Position numbers and translations under genes: made by a program. Positions 44,532-52,004 of a DNA stretch of 64,000 nt are shown here, in pieces (position 1 is the stretch's first letter; each line of letters opens with the position of its first letter). Under the pieces are notes generated by a model, which saw nothing but the letters and a program-made list of their open reading frames with translations, was not told the origin of the DNA and made no database searches. This DNA is from Tissierellaceae bacterium (GTDB taxonomy: Bacteria; Bacillota; Clostridia; Tissierellales; Tissierellaceae): assembly GCA_023229175.1 (NCBI GenBank), contig JALNZV010000012.1, positions 4,400 to 68,399 of the forward strand. Direction: 5' to 3'.

Positions 44532-44546
44532 TAATAATGATTATAT
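44532..44546. promoter_or_regulatory. PerR-box-like site upstream of superoxide reductase
   Basis: TAATAATGATTATAT matches the PerR consensus TTATAATNATTATAA at 12 of 14 fixed positions, with dyad symmetry about 44539. It lies 62 bp before the superoxide reductase start, so peroxide control is likely. Confidence 0.6.
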
Positions 44547-44607
44547 TTTTGTAATTATGGGTATAAATGAAGTTGAATGAAAACAATATAAATTTGGAGG
44601 GATTTAA

Positions 44608-44982
44608 ATGAAATCATTAGGAAATCTTTATCAAAGTGGAGATTGGAAAGGCGAGAAACACGTTCCCGTAATCAATGCACCGGAGAAAGTAAATCTTGGT
44701 GATCTTGTAGATGTTAAAGTATCCATAGGAGATGAGATACCACATCCCAATACATTTGAACATTATATTTCTTGGATTAAGGTATATTTCCAACCAGAGG
44801 GTCATAAATTCCCCATAGAAGTTGGAAGCTTTAACTTTACAGCCCACGGCGAATCTGGATTACTTACAGAGCCAAGTGCCGCATTGCAATTTAAGCCTCA
44901 GAAGTCTGGAACTTTATACGCTGTTTCCTATTGCAACATTCACGGCCTATGGGAAAATAGTGTAGAATTAGCAGTAGAATAG
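44608..44982 (+). CDS. superoxide reductase (neelaredoxin/class II desulfoferrodoxin)
   Basis: This 124-residue protein is the catalytic iron domain without the N-terminal rubredoxin-like domain. Iron ligands are visible in GEKHVPVI, HPNTFEHYISW and the C-terminal CNIHGLW (Cys and His). It reduces superoxide to peroxide without making oxygen, a common anaerobe defence. AATTTGGAGGG precedes the ATG, a PerR-like box lies upstream and a strong terminator follows. It is a single-gene unit. Confidence 0.95.
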   Translation: MKSLGNLYQSGDWKGEKHVPVINAPEKVNLGDLVDVKVSIGDEIPHPNTFEHYISWIKVYFQPEGHKFPIEVGSFNFTAHGESGLLTEPSAALQFKPQKSGTLYAVSYCNIHGLWENSVELAVE

Positions 44983-44991
44983 CAATTGTAT

Positions 44992-45019
44992 AAAATAGCA
45001 GCCATGGCTGCTATTTTTT
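44992..45019 (+). terminator. superoxide reductase terminator
   Basis: A 26-bp perfect palindrome (AAAATAGCAGCC and its complement, 44992-45017) is followed by T residues, 8 nt after the stop codon. Confidence 0.93.
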
Positions 45020-45020
45020 C

Positions 45021-45049
45021 TTGACAATTTTATATGTATATATTAATAT
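45021..45049 (+). promoter_or_regulatory. tyrS promoter
   Basis: -35 TTGACA (45021-45026), 17-bp spacer, -10 TAATAT (45044-45049). It begins right after the preceding terminator and places the transcription start near 45057. Confidence 0.8.
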
Positions 45050-45056
45050 TATATAA

Positions 45057-45194
45057 AAATAACAGAAAACAATGAAGAGTCTTACAAACTCGGAGTTTTC
45101 CCCCTACTATGGGTTAAATAGCTTGAGGCTTTATGCGAATTAAGGTGGTACCACGGGTTTCTCTCGTCCTTTGCGATGAGATGACCCTTTTTTT
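45057..45194 (+). promoter_or_regulatory. short tyrosine T-box leader of tyrS
   Basis: The antiterminator core AAGGTGGTACCACG (45142-45155) and its partner CGTCCTTT (45165-45172) are canonical, and a terminator ends in CCC plus seven T (45185-45194). Only about 85 nt precede the core. The 5' part can form GAAAAC/GTTTTC (45065-45070 with 45095-45100) around GAGT/ACTC, with TAC (Tyr) at 45083-45085 in the loop. The distal Stem I parts of normal T-boxes are missing. Confidence 0.8.
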
Positions 45195-45224
45195 ATTACT
45201 GGAATATAAAAATGGAGGGATATA

Positions 45225-46448
45225 ATGAGCAATGTCTTTGATGTATTAACAGAGAGAGGTTATATTGACCAAGTAACGTATGAAGAAGAGCTAAGGGAAC
45301 TATTTGGTACGGAGCCAGTCACATTTTATATAGGCTTCGATGCTACAGCAGATAGTCTAACCTTGGGCCATCTCCTTCAAATAATGGTTATGATGCATAT
45401 GCAGCAGCATGGCCATATTCCCATAGCGCTGCTGGGAGGCGGCACCACAATGATTGGGGACCCATCTGGCAAATCCGATATGAGAAAGATTATGACTAGG
45501 AAAATCATCGATCACAATGCAGAAAAATTTAAAATCCAGTTTTCCAAATTCTTAGACTTCAGCGATGGAAAGGCTATCATGGACAACAACGCCAATTGGC
45601 TTTTAGACTTGAATTTTGTAAACTTTATGAGGGAAATTGGGGTTCACTTCTCTGTGAACAGAATGCTGACACTAGATAGCTATAAAAACAGATTAGAGCA
45701 AGGTTTGACTTTTTTCGAATTCAGCTATATTTTGATGCAGTCCTATGACTATTTGCACCTATATAGGACTTATGGCTGTAAATTGCAAATGGGCGGCAGC
45801 GATCAATGGTCAAATATATTGGGAGGATATGAACTCATTAGAAAACTGGAGCAGGATAAGGTATATGCCATGACCTTTAAGCTGTTGACTACAGCTGCAG
45901 GTACTAAAATGGGCAAAACAGAAGCCGGTACAGTATGGTTAGATGCGGAAAAGACATCGCCTTACGAATTGTACCAGTATTTGAGGAATACCGACGATAG
46001 GGATGTGGAAAAATTCCTGGCACTGCTGACATTTTTGCCAATGGATGAAGTGAGAAGGCTTGGTGCCCTAGAGGGATCCGAAATAAATAAAGCCAAGGAA
46101 GTTTTAGCCTTTGAGGTTACAAAACTAGTCCACGGAGAAGAGGAAGCCAAAAAAGCAGAAGACGGATCCAGGTCTTTATTTGCAGGTGCCAATGAAGGAG
46201 GTTCCATACCATTTACCAACATGGATAGGGATGTCTTTGAAAAGGGCATTGGAATCCTAGACTTGCTAAAGGACCTAGGCCTTACTAAATCAAACAGCGA
46301 AGGAAGAAGGCTTGTGGAGCAAGGCGGCATATCCATAGATGAACAAAAAGTAGAAAACACCGATAAGATAGTGAATTTAAAGGATTTTAAAGAAGATAAA
46401 ATAATGATTAAAAAAGGAAAAAAGGTATATCACCAAGTAAGGATATAG
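45225..46448 (+). CDS. tyrS: tyrosyl-tRNA synthetase
   Basis: This 407-residue class I synthetase charges tRNA(Tyr). The HIGH-like motif is in TLGHLLQIMVM, the KMSKS-like motif in TKMGKTEAGT (typical of the TyrZ-like branch), and tyrosine-site residues are in SYDYLHLYRTYGCKLQMGGSDQW segments. A C-terminal S4 domain (about residues 345-407) binds tRNA. AATGGAGGG precedes the ATG. It is controlled by the short T-box leader just upstream. Confidence 0.96.
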   Translation: MSNVFDVLTERGYIDQVTYEEELRELFGTEPVTFYIGFDATADSLTLGHLLQIMVMMHMQQHGHIPIALLGGGTTMIGDPSGKSDMRKIMTRKIIDHNAEKFKIQFSKFLDFSDGKAIMDNNANWLLDLNFVNFMREIGVHFSVNRMLTLDSYKNRLEQGLTFFEFSYILMQSYDYLHLYRTYGCKLQMGGSDQWSNILGGYELIRKLEQDKVYAMTFKLLTTAAGTKMGKTEAGTVWLDAEKTSPYELYQYLRNTDDRDVEKFLALLTFLPMDEVRRLGALEGSEINKAKEVLAFEVTKLVHGEEEAKKAEDGSRSLFAGANEGGSIPFTNMDRDVFEKGIGILDLLKDLGLTKSNSEGRRLVEQGGISIDEQKVENTDKIVNLKDFKEDKIMIKKGKKVYHQVRI

Positions 46449-46481
46449 ATAAAACTTCCAGTAAATTACTGGAAGTTTTAT
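46448..46481. terminator. bidirectional terminator between tyrS and xpt
   Basis: A perfect 12-bp stem AAAACTTCCAGT/ACTGGAAGTTTT (46451-46462 with 46468-46479) has a 5-nt loop and T residues on both strands. Confidence 0.9.
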
Positions 46482-47050
46482 TATCTAAATAACACCTTAT
46501 GATTTTCAATCTTATCCACAATTGCCAAGGATTCCAATTTAATTCCCTTTTCCCTAATGTTGTCTCCGCCTTTTTGAAATCCCTTTTCGATGACGATACC
46601 TATACCGACTAAATTGCAATTAGCCCCGTCTATTATTTCCACAAGTCCTTCCACAGCCTTTCCATTTGCCAAGAAGTCATCTATAATTAAAATATTTTCA
46701 CCTTCTTTTAAATACTTCTTCGATACCCTGATTGTATAAGTCTTGTCCCTCGTATATGAATAGACCTGGCTCTCATATGTCTCCACATCTAAATTCTTTG
46801 ATTCTGTTTTCTTTGCAAATACCACGGGAACGTTGAAATATTGGGCAGCGATAACTGCTATGGCTATGCCGGATGCCTCAATGGTCAGTATCTTGTCCAC
46901 CCTTTCAGATTTAAATCTGTCTTTAAACTCTCTTCCTATTTCATTTAATAAATCTATGTCTATTTGATGGTTTAAAAAATTGTCAACTTTTATTACATTG
47001 CCTTCCTCGATTGAACCATCTGTCAATATCCTTTTCTTTAACGCCTCCAT
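46481..47050 (-). CDS. xpt: xanthine phosphoribosyltransferase
   Basis: This 189-residue purine salvage enzyme converts xanthine and PRPP to XMP. Visible motifs are NFLNHQIDIDLLNEIGREF at the N-terminus, ILTIEASGIAIAVIAAQYF, and the PRPP loop ILIIDDFLANGKAVEGL, all typical of Xpt. In many Firmicutes it is under a guanine riboswitch, but none is visible in the 143 bp upstream. A weak promoter there (TTGAAT 47151-47156, TAGTAT 47128-47133) would give a short leader. It converges on tyrS. Confidence 0.94.
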   Translation of the reverse strand: MEALKKRILTDGSIEEGNVIKVDNFLNHQIDIDLLNEIGREFKDRFKSERVDKILTIEASGIAIAVIAAQYFNVPVVFAKKTESKNLDVETYESQVYSYTRDKTYTIRVSKKYLKEGENILIIDDFLANGKAVEGLVEIIDGANCNLVGIGIVIEKGFQKGGDNIREKGIKLESLAIVDKIENHKVLFR

Positions 47051-47170
47051 GTCCCACCCCTATATTGTTTTTTCGTTTAATAGCAAATAATAAATCCAAC
47101 GTATTTTGACACTCTAAGCTTTATACTATACTACAATAATTATTGGATTTATTCAAGGAAAATATCAAAA

Positions 47171-47193
47171 TAAAAAGGATGGAAACCCATCCT
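47171..47193 (-). terminator. terminator after the questin-oxidase-like gene
   Basis: An AGGATGG/CCATCCT stem (47176-47182 with 47187-47193) is followed by a TTTTTA run on the minus strand. Confidence 0.85.
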
Positions 47194-48195
47194 CTATTGT
47201 TGAAATATTCTTTTCTTAACGGCTTTTTTCAGTCCGACCATTTCATATCTTTTACCTAACTCACTGCAACTATAGGTCAATTTAATGGTGTGGATATCTG
47301 GGGATTCCATTCCCATGCAGATAATATTTCTCCAAGAGAAATCAACCAATGTCCTGTCCCTATTGGTAAAGTCCAATTTTTCCATTGCCATTAGATGTGT
47401 AATAATAGAAGAAGTCAGTATATCCAAGGTATTGTTAAAGTCGTCGAAATAATCCTTCAGTGCTACAACAGCGTGAATTGCCGTTATGCTGTGCAGTATT
47501 ACATTGTCATTGGAGTTGGTAAAGGCAGGCAGTACAAAATTCAATAAAAACCTTACCTTATCCTCTTCTGTCCCACCTATAACAAATCCTTTTTGAGTAA
47601 ACTCCCTGTCCCTGTAGATGTTATTGAGTTTTTGTCCAAAGGGCATATTTGATTTGCGAATCCCATCTATATATGGGTTTTCCACAATCTTTGTCATTTC
47701 AGAAACAGTATCCATGCCGCTTATTTCCCTGGTAAAGGATTTTCCTTCACTATAGCTGGTCAAATAATAGGCCAAGGACCTTGCCACTTCATCCTTTAGC
47801 TCTTCCTCTGTCTTGTATCCCTCCAAGGCATAGGCAACTCGAATAATAGTGTGGAAGAGGTCAGATGACAGTCCAAGTGTATAAGTGTTTAGGACGTGAT
47901 GCAAAACTTGATCTACGCCTTCCCTATCAATTTTCCTCTCCATCAAATCTAAGCAGGAGCCGTAAAGTTCTTTTCTCCCAAGGCATTCATCTATGGAATT
48001 GACCTTTGGGTAATCGGATTTTAGCGGCTCAAAGCTGACATTTTCCAAAAATAAATCTGTGTGGTTTTTAACCTTTTCAATATCGCCAGACATTTTGTAT
48101 AAAGCAATTTGAGTCATGGGTAAATCATTTACTTTTCCCCTTATATAAGGCGAATACATCTTACCATAATTGTTGACAATTTGACTAAGAAACAT
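47194..48195 (-). CDS. questin oxidase-like family protein
   Basis: This roughly 333-residue helical protein resembles the questin-oxidase-like family (DUF4243), with an N-terminal block MYSPYIRGKVNDLPMTQIAL and scattered conserved His residues (HHVLNTYTLGLSSDLFHTII, ILHSITAIHAVVAL). The fungal namesake opens an anthraquinone ring, and bacterial members have no clear role. I chose the ATG at 48195 (MFLSQIVNN), which follows GGGGGAG. It is a single-gene unit with its own terminator, between xpt and the GGDEF-EAL gene. The family call is from pattern memory. Confidence 0.65.
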   Translation of the reverse strand: MFLSQIVNNYGKMYSPYIRGKVNDLPMTQIALYKMSGDIEKVKNHTDLFLENVSFEPLKSDYPKVNSIDECLGRKELYGSCLDLMERKIDREGVDQVLHHVLNTYTLGLSSDLFHTIIRVAYALEGYKTEEELKDEVARSLAYYLTSYSEGKSFTREISGMDTVSEMTKIVENPYIDGIRKSNMPFGQKLNNIYRDREFTQKGFVIGGTEEDKVRFLLNFVLPAFTNSNDNVILHSITAIHAVVALKDYFDDFNNTLDILTSSIITHLMAMEKLDFTNRDRTLVDFSWRNIICMGMESPDIHTIKLTYSCSELGKRYEMVGLKKAVKKRIFQQ

Positions 48196-48216
48196 ATTTT
48201 CTCCCCCTTTTACCAT

Positions 48217-48611
48217 AAAGCATACAATTACCCATTATTTATTCTTATTCTAACAGAAGATTTTTCAATTTTCAAGCTTTTTTAAAAATTGTGAAACATC
48301 TAACACAAGTAAAATACAGGACTTTAGCCTTATCCTTCTATACCCTACCGTCCCAAAGTATGATGTTTCCTTGCATAAATAGTTCTCGGGTTTTTATGTC
48401 TTTTATATATTTACCAAATACTTACTAAAAATTTATAAAACTTTAGGTAATTAACGCATTATTGTCCCTAGTTTGTTAATTTTATGATATAAATGCTGTT
48501 TAGACCTCTAATTTGCCACAAAAAAATATACAAGATTGCAATGTAGTATGGAAAAAATGTCGATTTGTGTTATAATATACTATAAATTACCAAAGTCATT
48601 CTACTGAAGAG
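48217..48611. other. 395-bp AT-rich intergenic region
   Basis: This is the longest gene-free stretch in the centre of the window. It holds an extended -10 (TGTTATAAT, 48568-48576) for the downstream GGDEF-EAL gene, and a 0A-box-like TGTCGAT at 48558-48564 just before it. I see no convincing ORF, tRNA, riboswitch or repeat in the rest. Confidence 0.5.
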
Positions 48612-48623
48612 GTGGTGCAACCA

Positions 48624-50717
48624 ATGCCAAATAAAAAGGATATAAACTGGTTTCAACACAATATGGAGTTTATGGAAAATCAAGTCGAAGATTATCTAAA
48701 GACCCGTCTAAATACAAATCCTGCTAAGGAAGCTTTGAAGATAATCGCACTTTATATTATTATAGGGGCACTGTGGATAACATTATCCGACACTATATTG
48801 GGAAATATCGTCAAAGATTCAGAAATGTATAAAACCTTACAGCTCTATAAGGGCTGGCTTTACGTTGCAGTAACTGCAATGTTTTTTTACGCAATTATAT
48901 TAAAAAGCCTAAGGTTGTTTGGGTTTGCCATGGACAAAATATACGACACATACGAAGAATTGGTGGCTTCCCACGAAGAACTCATCGCCATGGAGGGTGC
49001 CTTAAAAGACCAATACTCAGAACTGGAAAAAAATAAAAATGAGCTGACCATAAGCAACAAGAGATATGAGATGATAGTAGATGGAGCCCATGACGGCATT
49101 TGGGATTGGGATCTTGTAAACGAAATTTACTTTTTCTCACTGGCAAATAAGGACATCTTTGGATATAGTGAGGGAGAATTGAACCACGATATTGAAGAGT
49201 GGAGAGGCCTGATGCATCCTGATGACGTGAAGGAGGCCTTCGAATACTTGGATCAATACCTAGCGTCTAAGGAAGGATATTATTCCAACAACTACAGAAT
49301 ACGGACAAAAGGCGGAGAATATCGTTGGATTGCCAGCAGCGGCAGGGCACTATGGAACAAAGATGGTGTGCCCATCAGAATAGCTGGCTCCCATACGGAT
49401 ATTACAGAGCAAAAAATAATGGAGCAAAAATTATACGAGCTGGCTTACTTTGACCAATTGACAAAATTGCCTAATTTGGAATGGCTCAAAGAAAAAGGAG
49501 AGGAGCTAATTAATCAGGCAAAAAAAGATAATAAAGAACTGGCTTTTCTATATGTGGATGTAGATGACTTTAGAAATATAAATGAAATAATGGGCCATGA
49601 AATAGGCGATAAACTAATCGTTCACATTTCCAATACTGTATTGGGCAATATAAGGTCACCACACTTGGTGGCACGTTTAGGCGGAGATGAATTTGGGGTT
49701 TTTCTCGTCGATATCGACAGGGATACTTTAATGGATAAAATAGAGGACAATATTCAGTTTATAAGAAAACCGTGGGTACTGGAAGGCCATACGTTTTACA
49801 TCACAATTAGCGTGGGTATTGCAATATTTCCCGACAACGGAAATAACTTCCTAACTTTGCTGCAAAATGCCGATACTGCATTATCCTTCGCCAAAGAAAG
49901 CGGAAAAGACAGGTGTATGCTATTCACCCAAGAAATGCAGGAAAATACCAAAAAGTTTGTTGAAATGGATTCTGACTTAAGAATAGCTTTAGAAAATCAA
50001 GAATTTCAATTGTATTATCAACCTCAGTTTTACATAAAGACAAATGAAGTCGTAGGTGCTGAAGCTTTAATCCGTTGGAAACATCCAAAAAGGGGATTTA
50101 TACCCCCTATGGAGTTTATTCCCTTTGCAGAAAAAATTGGATATATAGATCCCATTAGCAAATGGGTATTTGAAACTGCCTGTAAACAAAAACTGAACTG
50201 GAATAAAGAAGGATATAAACCTCTGAAAATCTCTATCAACCTTTCGGGGGAAATGCTTTCATTTGCAGGACTAGTCCAGGGTACAATGGAAATATTGGAA
50301 GAAAATGAAATAGAGGATTTTGGAATAGAAATAGAATTGACAGAGACTGCCCTAATGGCAGACTTTGAAAATTCTGTCCAAGTTCTTGAAGAGTTGAAAG
50401 ACTTGAATATTACCATATCCTTAGACGATTTTGGGACTGGTTATTCTTCATTGACCTATTTAAGAGTACTGCCCATCGATGTAATAAAAATAGACAGGCA
50501 ATTTATCAACGGCATAGGAAAATCCGATAAAGAAGACGATATCATAAAGTATATTATAGAACTCTCCCATATGCTGGGATTAAAAGTAGTGGCAGAAGGC
50601 GTGGAAACAAAGGAACAGCTGGATTTTCTAAGGGAAAACAACTGCGATATAGCCCAAGGCTATTACTTTGCCAGACCAATGCCTTCAGAGAAAATGAAAA
50701 AATACCTTAGTAAATAA
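48624..50717 (+). CDS. membrane PAS-GGDEF-EAL cyclic di-GMP protein
   Basis: This roughly 697-residue protein has two transmembrane helices (about residues 38-60 and 76-98), a coiled coil (about 108-145) and a PAS domain (about 148-265). A GGDEF domain follows (about 275-440) with intact RLGGDEFGV, then an EAL domain (about 450-697) with AEALIRW, DDFGTGYSSL and VVAEGVET. Both synthase and phosphodiesterase signatures look active. The inhibitory RxxD site is altered (RSPH). It would link a sensed signal to cyclic di-GMP. The start is the ATG at 48624 behind AGGTGG; GTG codons upstream overlap that site. Confidence 0.93.
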   Translation: MPNKKDINWFQHNMEFMENQVEDYLKTRLNTNPAKEALKIIALYIIIGALWITLSDTILGNIVKDSEMYKTLQLYKGWLYVAVTAMFFYAIILKSLRLFGFAMDKIYDTYEELVASHEELIAMEGALKDQYSELEKNKNELTISNKRYEMIVDGAHDGIWDWDLVNEIYFFSLANKDIFGYSEGELNHDIEEWRGLMHPDDVKEAFEYLDQYLASKEGYYSNNYRIRTKGGEYRWIASSGRALWNKDGVPIRIAGSHTDITEQKIMEQKLYELAYFDQLTKLPNLEWLKEKGEELINQAKKDNKELAFLYVDVDDFRNINEIMGHEIGDKLIVHISNTVLGNIRSPHLVARLGGDEFGVFLVDIDRDTLMDKIEDNIQFIRKPWVLEGHTFYITISVGIAIFPDNGNNFLTLLQNADTALSFAKESGKDRCMLFTQEMQENTKKFVEMDSDLRIALENQEFQLYYQPQFYIKTNEVVGAEALIRWKHPKRGFIPPMEFIPFAEKIGYIDPISKWVFETACKQKLNWNKEGYKPLKISINLSGEMLSFAGLVQGTMEILEENEIEDFGIEIELTETALMADFENSVQVLEELKDLNITISLDDFGTGYSSLTYLRVLPIDVIKIDRQFINGIGKSDKEDDIIKYIIELSHMLGLKVVAEGVETKEQLDFLRENNCDIAQGYYFARPMPSEKMKKYLSK

Positions 50718-50733
50718 ATCCTTTATTCCTCCT

Positions 50734-51321
50734 TTATTCCTTGGGACATCTGCAAATATACCATGCAGCCCTTGGCCCTACGTCTATTTTGCTTACATTG
50801 GCAAATATCTCCTTCATTTCATCCTGAGCCACTTTTATGAAATTAAAATAATCTCCATTTTCCAGCCATTCTATTATGGTTGTGAGAACTGCTCGGTTTT
50901 CGTTGTAATCGTGAATAATAACAAATCTCTTGGCCAGTCTTTTCATTTCCATATACAGTTTCATTCGTTCGTCCCTTTGTATGCCATGGGCAACATAGGA
51001 GGCTATGACGATGTCAAAGGACTTATCTGAAAATGGCAATTTTTCTTCTGGCTCTATGTGAATTAGCTCAATGGGCAAATCCTTTAACTTTTTCTTTGCT
51101 TGGCTTAGCATTCCCTTTGACGGGTCCACCCCAGTTGGGTTCATTTCACTGTCATAGAAAGCTTTGCAAAGTGCCCCTGTACCACATCCTATATCTAAAA
51201 TAGTTAAACCCTCGGTAAACTCTATTTCCTTAGATACTTTCTGCAATACTTCCTTATAATAATTCTCCTGTGATTGGAAAAACAAACCGTATACAGGAGA
51301 TATCATATCGAATAACAACAT
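50734..51321 (-). CDS. class I SAM-dependent methyltransferase
   Basis: This 195-residue protein has a Rossmann methyltransferase core with motif I TILDIGCGTGALCKAF, the acidic residue end of strand 2 in PTGVDPSKGML and FDIVIASYVAHGI as motif IV region, similar to the UbiE/COQ5 group. The N-terminal FDMISPVYGLFF also resembles that group. The substrate is unknown. It ends 16 bp from the convergent GGDEF-EAL gene with no obvious terminator. Confidence 0.85.
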   Translation of the reverse strand: MLLFDMISPVYGLFFQSQENYYKEVLQKVSKEIEFTEGLTILDIGCGTGALCKAFYDSEMNPTGVDPSKGMLSQAKKKLKDLPIELIHIEPEEKLPFSDKSFDIVIASYVAHGIQRDERMKLYMEMKRLAKRFVIIHDYNENRAVLTTIIEWLENGDYFNFIKVAQDEMKEIFANVSKIDVGPRAAWYICRCPKE

Positions 51322-51462
51322 ATTATCACCTTGTCTTTCGTTTTAATTTCTTCTGTTCTACTTACTAATACCCAAAATACCTCTTAATATGAAAAAATGT
51401 TCGATTTTTACCTATAAAATACAAAACGAAAAATCTATTGTCTAAAAATTAAACTTTCACAA

Positions 51463-51481
51463 TTGTAAAACTATTTTACAA
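51463..51481. promoter_or_regulatory. perfect inverted repeat upstream of the AhpD-like gene
   Basis: TTGTAAAA-CTA-TTTTACAA is a perfect 8+3+8 dyad ending 6 bp before the -35 of the AhpD-like promoter, a position expected for a regulator. It is reminiscent of Rex-type TTGT..ACAA sites, though spacing and core differ. Confidence 0.55.
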
Positions 51482-51487
51482 AATCCA

Positions 51488-51516
51488 TTGTATTGTATCT
51501 GTTTATTTGATATAAT
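51488..51516 (+). promoter_or_regulatory. promoter of the AhpD-like gene
   Basis: -35 TTGTAT (51488-51493), 17-bp spacer, -10 TATAAT (51511-51516). Confidence 0.8.
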
Positions 51517-51568
51517 ATTAACAAGAAGAGGTACTATGAACACATAAAACTTATTAGGGGGGTTTATT

Positions 51569-51907
51569 ATGTTAGCATATAAGGAATGCCTGGAAAACGT
51601 GAACAAAGGTATGTTACAGCTTACAGAAGAACTTGCTAAAGAAATGAATGGTTTTATGACACTTCACAATGCAGCATTGGCAGATAGGGCCCTAGATACA
51701 AAAACGAAAGAATTAATTGCATTGGGAATCTCCATTATCATTAAATGTGAACCTTGCATCACTAGTCATATGGACAGTTTAATCAACTTAGGAGTCACTA
51801 GAGAAGAAATACTGGACACCATGGCAGTTGCCATGTTTATGGGTGGAGGACCTGCAGTAGCATATAGCTGCAAAGCATTGGAGACATTTGAAGAGTTTTC
51901 AAAATAA
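51569..51907 (+). CDS. AhpD-like carboxymuconolactone decarboxylase family protein
   Basis: This 112-residue all-alpha protein has the redox motif CEPCITSH (CxxC followed by His) of AhpD-like peroxidase-reducing or alkylhydroperoxidase-like proteins, within a KELIALGISIIIKCEPC context. It probably acts in thiol-based peroxide defence; a true decarboxylase role is unlikely given the CxxC-H motif. A ribosome binding site (GGGGGG) lies 9 nt before the ATG. It has its own promoter and an upstream dyad operator. Confidence 0.9.
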   Translation: MLAYKECLENVNKGMLQLTEELAKEMNGFMTLHNAALADRALDTKTKELIALGISIIIKCEPCITSHMDSLINLGVTREEILDTMAVAMFMGGGPAVAYSCKALETFEEFSK

Positions 51908-51919
51908 AGTGAGGCCATA

Positions 51920-51949
51920 AGGATAGTTAGATATTTATCTATCTATCCT
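51920..51949 (+). repeat. imperfect hairpin after the AhpD-like gene
   Basis: AGGATAG-T-TAGATA pairs with TATCTA-T-CTATCCT around a tiny loop, 13 nt after the stop codon. It lacks a T tail. It may protect the 3' end of the mRNA ahead of the true terminator at 51971. Confidence 0.45.
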
Positions 51950-51970
51950 AGAGTAATATCCGCACTTAAA

Positions 51971-51999
51971 GAACACCCATTGATTATCAATGGGTGTTC
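51971..51999. terminator. bidirectional terminator between the AhpD-like and GH73 genes
   Basis: A perfect 13-bp stem GAACACCCATTGA/TCAATGGGTGTTC with a 3-nt loop, between convergent genes. T runs on both sides are short. Confidence 0.8.
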
Positions 52000-52004
52000 G
52001 ACTT

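Noticed and set aside
47089..47153. Inverted repeat AATAAATCCAA/TTGGATTTATT upstream of xpt, tested as a purine riboswitch
   Set aside because: One arm overlaps the predicted -35 and would not be in the RNA; no purine-aptamer core is present.
48217..48567. Search for a cyclic di-GMP riboswitch or small RNA before the GGDEF-EAL gene
   Set aside because: No aptamer core motif and no terminator hairpin found in the gap.
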